Source of the DNA: Pochonia chlamydosporia 170
Taxonomy: Eukaryota; Ascomycota; Sordariomycetes; Hypocreales; Clavicipitaceae
Assembly (NCBI RefSeq): GCF_001653235.2
Contig: NC_035796.1
Coordinates: 2,790,001 to 2,854,000 of the forward strand
Direction of reading: 5' to 3'
DNA length: 64,000 nt
The translations under genes and the position numbers were made by a program. Below, in pieces: positions 21,244-30,995 of the stretch (the first letter of the stretch is position 1; each line of letters begins with the position of its first letter). The notes beneath the pieces were generated by a model. The model was not told the DNA's origin. It was given only the letters and a program-made list of their open reading frames with translations, and made no database searches.

Positions 21244-22533
21244 ATGAATATCCTCATTAACGGTGCAGGCATTGCTGGTAATGCGACTGCATTTTGGCTT
21301 TCAAAGCTTGGGCACAACGTTACTATTGTCGAGCGATTCCCAACCCTCAGAGCCACAGGGCTACAAGTCGATCTTCGAGGACATGGCATCGAAGTCATGC
21401 GACTTATGGGCCTGGAACAAGCTTTTCTAGACAGAAAGGCCCCTGAACAAGGACTACAAGTTGTGGATAAGGCTGGCAGAAGACGAGCTTTCTTCCCTGC
21501 AAATAAGCCTGGGGACGGTGTTCAGAATTTCACAAGCGAGTTTGAGATCATGAGAGGAGATTTGTGTAGCCTCATGTATGAAGCTACCAGGCATCGAGCC
21601 AAATATCTCTTCAATGTGTCCATTGAAAAGTTCAACGACAATGGCGACTCCGTTGATGTGACCCTTACCAATGGTACTACGGAGGAATTTGACCTCGTCG
21701 TTGGCGCGGATGGTCAGGGATCCTCTACTCGCAAGATGATGTTTGAACCTGCCATTGCGGACGCTGCGTATCACCCAATGAAGAATGTCTATATGGCGTA
21801 CTTCACCATACGACAACCCATGATCGAAGGCGAAGAATACATCGCCACTACGTACATGGCACCCGGTAAACGCGGCATCATGACACGAAGACATAGCCCC
21901 AATGAGATCCAAGTCTATCTTGGATGTACAACACCGTCAGACCGACTAACGAAATCTCATCGTGGGGAGCAATCGCAAGCTATCAAGGCTGCCTGGGCAG
22001 ATGTGTTCAAAGGAGCGGGTTGGCAATCTGAAGAGATCACGAAGACCATGATGGAGTCCAAATCCGACTTTTATAGTGAATGTCCGGCGCTTGTTAAGTT
22101 GAAGTCTTGGTCGCGAGGGCGGGTTACTCTTGCTGGGGATGCAGGGTACTGTTCAACTGGGACGACAGGCATGGGCACGACTTGCGCCATGGTTGGGGCT
22201 TACATTCTGGCCGGTGAAATAGGAAAGCATTGTTCAGGTACCGTGAGAGGGAACACGAGTGCCACAAGTGGCGGAACGACAGAACAGCTCGCTGCGGCCC
22301 TCGACTCGTATCAGCAAAAGTTCCAGCCGTTTATGGATCAAGTACAGAAAGATGTTTCTGTATCGGATGACACGGGGTTAATGGACATGTTGACATCGAC
22401 TGCGTTTGGCATTGCTGTTCTGAACAACTTGATGGCATTGGCTTCATTCTTTCGAATCAATATTGGCCGATGGTTTCTCAAAGAGACTATAAGGGACTGG
22501 GAACTCCCCATTTATGAGGGGATGCGAGATTGA
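21244..22533 (+). CDS. FAD-dependent monooxygenase (PHBH / aromatic hydroxylase fold)
   Basis: A single-exon 429-residue class A flavoprotein monooxygenase. The Rossmann motif GAGIAG is at residues 7-12 with the acidic end of strand two at VER (29-31). VVGADGQGSSTR (about 152-163) is the DG motif that contacts FAD and NAD(P)H, and GRVTLAGDAGY (292-302) is the GD motif for the FAD ribityl chain, followed by GTTGMGTTCAMVGAYIL. The family hydroxylates aromatic or polyketide substrates, or inactivates compounds such as tetracycline (TetX-like members). The LQVDLRGHG segment near 40-48 fits that TetX-like branch. No membrane anchor or signal is seen, so it is probably cytosolic. It lies just downstream of the Zn2Cys6 regulator, suggesting a small regulated catabolic or detoxification unit; the substrate is unknown. 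Confidence 0.92.
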   Translation: MNILINGAGIAGNATAFWLSKLGHNVTIVERFPTLRATGLQVDLRGHGIEVMRLMGLEQAFLDRKAPEQGLQVVDKAGRRRAFFPANKPGDGVQNFTSEFEIMRGDLCSLMYEATRHRAKYLFNVSIEKFNDNGDSVDVTLTNGTTEEFDLVVGADGQGSSTRKMMFEPAIADAAYHPMKNVYMAYFTIRQPMIEGEEYIATTYMAPGKRGIMTRRHSPNEIQVYLGCTTPSDRLTKSHRGEQSQAIKAAWADVFKGAGWQSEEITKTMMESKSDFYSECPALVKLKSWSRGRVTLAGDAGYCSTGTTGMGTTCAMVGAYILAGEIGKHCSGTVRGNTSATSGGTTEQLAAALDSYQQKFQPFMDQVQKDVSVSDDTGLMDMLTSTAFGIAVLNNLMALASFFRINIGRWFLKETIRDWELPIYEGMRD

Positions 22534-24523
22534 GTGTATTTGCAGTCCGTGGTCAAAAATAGTTACCCAATCTCCTATAAACACTGACATGTTGCAATTG
22601 CCCGTTTAGCGAAATTGAAGTTCAAAAACAAGGGTACTTAGTAACTCCAATGACTCTATTTAGCAAGAAATCTGGAATATTTCGACGTCCCTTTGGCCTA
22701 ATAGTCTAGCATGTCATTCTTTACTCTTCTTTCGTGGACCTAGACAGTGCAGTCTAGAGCACCCTTTGCATCGACGCTTTGATTAATTCCCAGATATCTG
22801 AGATTGAGCTTTTCCCCTCACGTGCCTATTTGGACAGTGTGTGGTAGCAGGAATGGGTAGCATTGTTCCCGATCCCATGGATACGGTAATGGATAGTGTT
22901 GCAACGCTAGTGCTGCACATCCCGCACGATAACCTATTTAGGCTAATGTGATAGTTTCATGTACAGTAGATTTGGCTACTGCCGAGATGCAAGTTGCAGT
23001 CAAACTAACCAAAGGTCCTTGTGCTTACGGACTCATATATTGCGTAGTTTTGCACTCATGCCTGCAAAAGACTGGTCCACGATGATTAACACTCAGGAAC
23101 AATCGATATGAACTTCAAAGTCTTGGAAGTAGCAGCAGAAAGATGCCAATGATCCATCTACATCGTGATTGTATTTTAAAGTGAGACGCTCGCTTGAGTC
23201 GGGGTCTTGCCAAGTGATGGCTAAGCAATACAATAATGGAACAGAGTCACAGAATATCAGGTACCAAGGTTTTCGTGCCGTACTGGTAGGATAAGACAAG
23301 TACTTATCGAAATACCAACCGTAATCACATCAACAACATCGTAGTAGGCTTTCGACTAATCGTTGAGATATCAAAACTCATACAAGGAGTCTTGACTCTT
23401 CATGAAAGACTTAGAAAATTGATGTTTGGTGCCTGAGCAGTCACCATTTTCTTAGAAGATAAAGACAACACGCCGAGGAACCCATTTCGTCGTACTCTCT
23501 CCATCTCACATGGAATGCTTCGTTGTCATGACGAGGCCTCCTAGCCAGCCTTGTCAGCTTTCTTGCATTGCTTACAACCAGGCTGAGAGGTCTTTTGCAG
23601 TTTTGAACTTTAACAAGGCCCAATATTTTCGTTAGCAGTGCCTTGTAACACCTATTCAATCCGGTTTCAAATACGCTGTCGGCGAAATACAACCTCGTCG
23701 ACCAACAATCTCACGTAACAGCGGCCATTGCCCGAGTTGGTACTGATCGACGTTGCTCACACTTTGGGGCTGAACAAAAAGCAAGTGAGACGAACAGAGA
23801 AAAGACAAAGAGCAAAGAAGAAACGCACAAAGACGAGGCGTACTGCATCAATGGTCGGCTTCTCGGTAGAGTAGTCATTGGGCGATGCCCAGTTCGTGAA
23901 CACATACCACATCAGTCCCCGAGACAATACATATGTTGTGCATCACATACTGCATGGTGGAGGCAGTGTCTTAGACGAATAGCCTTTGAGCATCGTGTCT
24001 CACTCTCCCCGCAAACTTAGATAGTTTGCGAGGCAGTGACAGAAATAGCGACAGCCAAGCTCAGCCCGCCGCCACTTTTATACGAATGCCGCTCGTATAA
24101 CGCCAACGGCTGATCAGACACCGAGTCACACGCACACCAACAAGTCATAGGCCAAAAAGGTCCGATCCAATTGATCATGGCTGCTTGCTAGCAGCCGACT
24201 TCCGAACTGCAGACACACTGAACGGGGTTAAGATTATACCGAGGAATGAGTGCCGCTTCGGTCGCACCGTCGGCCACCACAGCCGGGCACCGGTCAGCCA
24301 GTTGGAATGAAAATGTTTCTGGATGCCTTCGTTGGTCAGACCCTTAACGTTACGTCAAGATCTTAAAGTTGCATACGTCAGGCTGCCGAGTCCCAGGACG
24401 CCACACTTCTAGATACGAAGTTGGGGGCATCAACTACGAAATAGTAAGGCTTCATCGAGGCACTTTCGGGCAGAGTCTACGAAGTGGTTTAAATATTGAC
24501 GCATTCAAGAGAGACGACAAAAC
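22534..24523. other. 2 kb intergenic region, no gene seen
   Basis: Short ORFs only, none recognisable. The right half is the promoter of the small secreted protein gene. Long intergenic space upstream of a small secreted protein is common in fungi. Confidence 0.45.
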
Positions 24524-24531
24524 TATATAAA
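24524..24531 (+). promoter_or_regulatory. TATA box of the small secreted protein gene
   Basis: TATATAAA, about 130 bp before the ATG at 24657, followed by a C/A-rich leader. Good spacing for strong transcription. Confidence 0.6.
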
Positions 24532-24656
24532 CTGTAGCTACTCCCTGTTTTGAAAGATTTGTTCTCCTCATCAGTCTCATCAACAGCTTTCCAACAAACA
24601 AAACACAACTACAAACCTTCTTACAAGTTTTACTTGATTCCAAAACTCTCATCAAC

Positions 24657-24954
24657 ATGAAGTTCATCATTGCCTCCGTTGCTGCTCTGGCCTCCGTTGC
24701 CGTCGCCTCTCCTACCCATCCCAACCAGTGCAAGCCTGCCACTTATCGTTGCGAGCCTGGCAAGGCTGCTTGGGATGTTTGCAACACCAGCGGACAGTGG
24801 GTGGTGAGTATTTGATCAGGATGACATATGACTGAGTTGCTTTATACTGACTACGATATAGTTCGCCGGCAACTGCCCTCCCAATACCATCTGCAAGTTC
24901 AACACCGCCAACGGCAGCCCCTACTGCGTCCCTCCCAACTTCCAGTTCCCATAA
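24657..24954 (+). CDS. Small secreted Cys-rich protein (79 aa, CBM19-like pattern)
   Basis: Exons 24657-24803 and 24862-24954 give 79 residues. The start is fixed by the signal peptide MKFIIASVAALASVAVASP. The mature part of about 60 residues has six cysteines in the order CKPATYRC, WDVCNTSGQWVFAGNCPP, TICKF and PYCVPP. The block C-x-T-S-G-x-W-V followed by CPPNTIC recalls fungal carbohydrate-binding modules of the CBM19 type (chitin-binding) and small effector-like proteins. This similarity is from memory of the pattern, not an alignment. The intron (GTGAGT...TATAG) has a CTGAC branch site. The gene has a strong TATA box and A/C-rich leader, suggesting abundant induced expression. Its short exons make it invisible to long-ORF searches. 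Confidence 0.85.
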
Positions 24955-25493
24955 ACGATCTTCATCACAACATGGGACTGTCTGAGTTTGGCTTGACTGC
25001 TGCATATTCAAGACCGCAAGCACGCCTAGGCATATAATAGACAGTTTATCTCGACGGGTTTCGGTCTGGAGTTGGTTCTATATAGACATGATAAATTGGT
25101 ACTAGTCACTATTTGAATTGACATCTGGTTTTAATACAGTTTGTTTGTTTCATAAGAACTTGAATGTATCCAGCCCACCCAGCAGCAGTAACCTAAAAAT
25201 CGATATTGATAGCCGCGCACCGCCCTTCAAGAGACAGGTACTGAGACTGGGCTATATCATGAAAAACAAAAAGACGACCTCCAATCAACGCATATACCCT
25301 TTCCACTTTTCACTTGTCATGCTTCTGTTTTCTTCAAATAGCGCTTTTGCTGATGCTGTACATCACTAATATTCCGACAACGAGATTATACACTCCCCTT
25401 AGACAAAGCAGGCTTCAGTTTTGGACATTCTTCTCTCACTCCTGTTCCGAATTGTGGCCGTAACGCACCTTTACCATATCTCTGTGATTGTGC
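24955..25493. other. Convergent intergenic region
   Basis: 539 bp between the 3' ends of the small secreted protein gene and the acid phosphatase gene. No gene seen. Confidence 0.5.
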
Positions 25494-26983
25494 CTATTTA
25501 GCACTACCAGCCTCCATGCTGCTTCGGCTAGCAGTATCGAGGGTTGACTTCTTAACAAGGCGTAGACCACCCACGAGCATTACCAGGGCTTCCACGCCAA
25601 GAATGACGCCAAGCGTTACTAGAGCGCCAATAACGCCTGCAACTGGCTTAGAAATGCCACCGTCGTTATTGTCTGACTTTTGAGCTGTGTCACTTCCAGA
25701 AGTGGTAGAGTTCGGTGCACATTGGCCGGCAGAGTTCCCACACATCTGGCACCACTGCTGGGTGTTAGTGATGGCAAATTTCCCCATATCCGCTTTGAAG
25801 TCATTCCAGGAGAGGGTATCTTGGCCCTGTCCAAAAAGCGGAAAGGACTTGAGACGGTTATCGGTAGCGGACCCATTGCTGTAGAGAAACCGCACGTTGA
25901 TATCGTCAGCGCTAGGTTTAGAGGCGGAACTGGTTGTATACAGTTCAAAGGTCATAGAAGATGCGTAGTCTGTAATTCCATAAAAGTCATTCGACACTTT
26001 GGGTAGCTGTGTCAAGCCAAAAAAGGACATGAAGCTTCCGTAAGCTCCAAACTGAATGTTGAACTTTGGGCTTCCTGATTTAGCGTCAACAATGGCCTGC
26101 AGTGAATCCAGAATCTGTCCAGCAAGAACAGCTCCAGCTATAGCCCTGACACTGTCAGAAGCGTTGTACGCCAAGTTCCACTCATGCGTCGATGCTAGAC
26201 TGTAGAGGCGGCTGAGGGTTTCGTTGGTCAGAAGCTGATCTGAGGGAATGGAGGAGTTGTGAATACGAGCAACATTGATGATGTCAAAGACTGAGAGGTC
26301 AATTAGTCCGTGAGGAGGCTTACTATACTCGAGAGAGAGGACGTACTGCCGTATCCGTTCTTGAAATTTGCAGCGCTAGGTCCGTAGGTCCCATTGATAA
26401 CGGGCAAGAGGCTCTGGTAAAACTCCGTGGTCTCATTGTACGTTGTCTTATACTCTGGTGAGAGCAAGTAGTTGTTCGAGCTAACTACAGCTTTGTTGCA
26501 ACCGCTATTACCCTGCAACCATGCGTTGTTCTCGGCGCCGTTGGCAGTAGCACTGCTGGTCACTTCATCGACCGGGATGTATTGATAGCCACCAAGTGGT
26601 GCTTCCACCTTGGTACCATTCGCAAGTACCTCGCTATTTCCAGTAGGTGGATATAGACCTTGAAGGAATGAGATAGCCGAATTGTGAAGAACATTGTCTT
26701 CAGGTGAGCTGACTGACAACTGAGACAGTACAGCAACATCTGAGCTCATGCCAACGATGTGCAAGTCGGAGCTGGATGAGATGTAGCGAGAGTGATAAAA
26801 GGTACCCGAGGCATGAATCTCGTCTGCTCCCAAAGCCGTGAGGTTAACTGGCGTCCAGGCTTTAGCTGTGCGATCGCCATGACGGTGGAAAATGTAAACT
26901 CCCAGCACTCGTTCACTCGCCGCAGCGGATTGACTGATACCAAGAGCCAAGAAGGCCGTCACCGTGAGAATTATTCGGTGCAT
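25494..26983 (-). CDS. Membrane-anchored histidine acid phosphatase
   Basis: Exons 26347-26983 and 25494-26290 (56 bp intron) give 477 residues. The signal peptide MHRIILTVTAFLALGISQSAAA is followed by the catalytic block YIFHRHGDRT, the RHG signature of branch 2 of the histidine phosphatase superfamily (acid phosphatases and phytases). After the splice the protein reads NGYG then IFDIINVARIHNSS, conserved in this fungal group. The chain ends with CQMCGNSAGQC, a Ser/Thr-rich stem, a membrane helix (VAGVIGALVTLGVILGVEALVM) and a short basic tail, so it is probably a type I surface enzyme with the active site outside. I do not see the canonical HD proton-donor motif, which may be substituted or lie in divergent sequence. 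Role: release of phosphate from external organic phosphates, by family. Confidence 0.88.
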
Positions 26984-28472
26984 TTCTGCCGTTTAATGTA
27001 TTAACTGGCGTTACCTCGACGTTTTTAAGAATGGCAATGTCCCTAAAATTCTTGTACGGTGTGGAATCTCGTCCCGGTCTATTGCAGTGGTAGATATGTA
27101 GTACCAATGGACCAGAAGTGAAATAACATCAGCTGTCACAACAAGTGAAGGAAGAAACGCCAAGAAATGGAATTAGATTTGGAAAGAAGGCGCGGAGTGC
27201 TCCCAGCATGTTCGGTAGGTATGTGCCACTCTACCGTCCATTTCAGGTCCCGCGGTTACATTGGAATTCGATAGCCAAGATGCAGCTTGTAAGCCACGGC
27301 GCACTTATCTTCACCTTCATCCAATTCCATTCATCCAGTGAACGCCAATCAGCCTCCTCCTACGAAATTTATCTGCGGAGGCAAGAGAATGGGATTGAAA
27401 GTGACCCCGCCCGTTCAATCCGGATGTCTCATTTGTGCTCATTGGCTAGTATGAGTTACGGCTTCAATTCTTCAACATGTCTGGTTGGCATAAGGTGAGG
27501 TCAGGCTTTGTGAAAGAACCATTGATGCTAGTGCTTGGTATGCTTGACATTGTGACAAACGTGATTGTACATCGAACAGTGTTAAGAGAGAGGTGTCATT
27601 GCAAGCTCTAACCGTCTTATTCGTCCACCAACCAACGCAGGAAAACCGGCTTTCTGCCAGACATTCAGAGTGCCACCCCGCGTTGATCATTTCTCTCCCT
27701 GCAGTACTTTGGCTTCAATAGACTGGAATAGCCATGCTCTTCTGTGGAGACGTGCATGGCTGTTCCCTGATGTAGTAGCAGTATCAGCCAATCGATGCCT
27801 CTACAACATGTTGACAATCAGTCTCCAGATCTGTTTGATCGGAGACAAGCCGGTCCCATCGAAACGTAATGCGGGACGATGGACGTGGTATGGCAAACAT
27901 TCACACCTCACAGCGCCTCCACGGGTCTGACGGAACAAACGTGGTCCAGTTGGGAAAGGGAATGTAACGGCCCTCTATTTTACCACCCAATGAGGAGGAA
28001 CTTGATTGATGTTGCATAAACTGCTCAATCGTCTGCTCTTGGATTGGCCATAGTCAAAAGCCACCATGTGTGGCACTAAAGGTTTGCTAGACAATGGCCC
28101 TGATGAGCTGCGCGGGCTGTCACAGGGACATATGGAGGGGGTGAAAAGTTAGCATCTCGACAATGGCTGCTTAGGTTGCCAATGAAGACTGTAGATGAAT
28201 TTACAATGGCTTCAAACTCTGCAAGATCGACATTCTCCTCTCTTGTTCCTCAATGAAGCTATCCGGGAGTTCGCCACCTGTAGCTTCATACCCACTTCAG
28301 GTACGACTTCAATTGAGCTAGCAGTTGTAACCTTTGGACTTCAATACCGTGCTTTATCAGGCTCTACATGAAATGTCCAAAAGTTGGCAATTTATTTACT
28401 CAGAAGCAACATTAGGTACACCTCTCATAAGCCTGGACAAAGTAGTTCAGCTTCCTACAAACCCCATTTACA
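26984..28472. other. 1.5 kb intergenic region, no gene seen
   Basis: Lies between the phosphatase promoter and the catalase 3' end. ORFs on both strands (for example 27145-27498, plus) have no recognisable domain. Confidence 0.45.
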
Positions 28473-30381
28473 TCACTTAGCAAGTCCATCAGAAAGACAT
28501 TTTTTCAGCCCAGGGTCGACCTTTCCGAAATAGTCTACAGAGGCGTCAGTGTTGGCTTACAGAAACATGGCGTCAGTGGCCGTTCATGTGGCTCACCTAG
28601 GACTTCGTTCTTCAAGTTACTCGGGATATCTCGAAGTGTGGGGATGATGTTGTGAAGGAGCTGTTCCTTTCCATTTGGCTCCTTGCAGATAATCTCCCAA
28701 AGCTTTCGAGGCTGTTCAAAGTCCTTGTCAGTAAGAGATGTGGAGAAGCATGTCACATTTCCTGTCCACAGCTCGTGAACCGGCATCTGAATTCGATTGC
28801 CTTGAGCCACCGGACGAAGTTCCGAAAAGACATAGTCGGGATCAGCTCCGTAGTTTCCATTCATGGTCCCAGGGCCGTCTCGGACATACGGTGCGTACAC
28901 CTTGTTAATTGGCCGATTTGGCGGCAGTTGGAAGTAATTTGGTCCAACGCGATATCGATGTGCATCCGGATAACTAAACATTCTCGCCTGCAAAACTAGG
29001 TTGAGGGCTCAATCAGCTTGGCTTGTTCCTAATTCATGGGTTAGAAGTACCAACCTGGGTCTGCAGATGGTCCAATTCCTGGAACCATGTTTGACGGCGA
29101 GAAGCAGGCTTGCTCAATGTCCTGGAAATAGTTGTTTGGCTGCGCGGGGGCATTAGCCTCATATCACAGGGGAGAATGTGCCAATACCAACATTTTTGTT
29201 AAGACTAAATTGTCCGATGCGACGAAGCGGATACTTCTCATATGGCCAAGTGTACGTGCAATCGAATATGTCAATTGGTGCAGATTTCACCTCCTCTGGC
29301 TTGATAACCTGCACGTACACTGTCCAGCTTGGGAAGTTTCCGCTTTCAATAGAATTGAAGAGATCCTTGACGTGATAGTCAGGCTCTGTTCCGGCCAAAC
29401 GAGCTGCAGTATCCGAGTCCATGGTTCTGATGCCATCATTTGGCTTAAAGTGCCACTTGACGTAGACATAACTTCCGTCCTATAATACGTTTAGCCATAG
29501 TGGTGGCACTCAAATCTTGTTTTGGCGTTATCTTACCGACTTATTCAAGGTATAAGTATGAACACCGTAGCCATTGATGTTTTTCAGAGAAGCCGGAATG
29601 CCGCGCTGTCCAAACAAGTGCATAAGAGCGTGGATTCCTTCCGGATTGTTCTTGTGAAAGTCCCAAAACATGGTATTATCTGGCACATTTGTCTGCGGAT
29701 GTCTTTTATGACTCCGGTTCATGGATGGAAACTTGATGGGATCCCGAATAAAAAAGACGGGCAGGTCATTGAAGACAAAGTCCTGGATACCCTCCTCTGT
29801 GTAAAACTTTGTCGCCCAACCTCGAACATCTCGAACGGTGTCACTGGACCCTTTTTCACCACCAACTGTCGATATACGAGACAGAATGGGTGTCTTCTTC
29901 CCGATTCCCGTGAGAAATTTCGCGTCAGTCAAGTCAGATACATCTTCAAGGACTTCAAATTCGCCAAAGGCACCGGCGGCCTTGGCATGTACACTCCTGT
30001 GATACGACAATGAGCCTTTGTTGATCGTGGTAGTCTGGGGTCTCGGCCTACCGTTCTGGAATGCGCTCGCGTGCGAAATGGGCAAGGACTTCAATGGTTT
30101 GGGTATCGGCTAATGTAACCAGACCACCATTGGTATTTCCATAACGAATCTGATGGACCGAGCCTGGACTTGGGCTAGGTTGGCCTAAGAAGATGGGGGT
30201 CAGTCTCAGATTTAGTAGACTCAGAAAAAGCAATGCCCAACTGGCGGTCAGTCAAGAAGCCCAACTCATTGCCATTTGTTGCTTACCATTAGCAAGAGTG
30301 CATACTGGGTTGAAGGCAGACTACAGATTGTAAGCGAATGAAACCGTTACACCACAATTGAGGATGGTTGGTGCTCACCAT
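28473..30381 (-). CDS. Monofunctional haem catalase (small subunit type)
   Basis: Eight exons read from the splice sites: 30379-30381, 30287-30320, 30052-30184, 29537-29996, 29192-29479, 29055-29139, 28597-28995 and 28473-28534; total 487 residues in an unbroken frame. The N-terminus reads [20 protein letters not shown]. The catalytic His is in [14 protein letters not shown], the active-site Asn in [12 protein letters not shown], and the proximal haem Tyr in [46 protein letters not shown] and WHFKPNDG are classic catalase blocks. Length fits the small-subunit clade (about 480-500). It dismutates H2O2. No signal peptide is seen; the C-terminus GLAK is not a standard peroxisomal PTS1. Two introns use GTTGGT donors, and exon 1 is just the start codon. 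It is divergently transcribed from the sulfite oxidase gene. Confidence 0.93.
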
Positions 30382-30995
30382 GATAACGAGGGATGTATAC
30401 AATTTCCTTTACAGAGAGAGATTAGAAACCTCAGCATTTCACAATGTCAATTTAACAATCACCTTTATATAGCATTCCTGATCTCTCAACTTTCTCAAAC
30501 CCACACCTCAGCCACCAGAACTACATGATCGGTACGGTATTGATGGCTCAAGATGCAGCGCCCCAGCTCCATTCACCCTCCCGATGCATCCGACCCTCCC
30601 AAGAAATGATGTGCGGTAGTGCGGTACCAATCTGCATGCCAAAGCTCAAATAGCTTGAAGAGCTGAGTTCTAGCTTCAAGAGACACACAGCTCGCTGGTA
30701 TCACCAAGCGCAGCCCAACAAAGGCTTGGGAGCTAATGAAGCCACCTGATGCGGGGGCAAAAGTATATCATGAATTCGTTGCTGGTAATTGGACCAAAGG
30801 TCATCCCACTTTTGGTTTCCTGCATGATGATCTCAAGTTGAGCAATTGGTGGGATCGAGAAAAGAGCAAACAGGTTGGCATTGTGTCACAACTGGGTTGT
30901 GGTGTTATGCCATGTGGATGAATCAGGTATAAGTGCTTCAAGCCAGCCATGAGGTCTAAGTTCTAGCTTCGACGACACCAAGCATCTCCATCGTC
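30382..30995. promoter_or_regulatory. Shared divergent promoter of catalase and sulfite oxidase genes
   Basis: A 614 bp head-to-head spacer. It holds the catalase TATA box (minus) and a weaker TATAAG at 30928-30933 on the plus strand, 63 bp before the sulfite oxidase ATG. The string GTTCTAGCTTC occurs twice, near 30668 and near 30960, each followed within a few bases by GACAC, a possible shared element. Repeated ATTGG/CCAAT-type strings are also present. Confidence 0.5.
30464..30471 (-). promoter_or_regulatory. TATA box of the catalase gene
   Basis: TATATAAA on the minus strand, 83-90 bp before the catalase ATG, inside the intergenic region shared with the sulfite oxidase gene. Confidence 0.6.
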
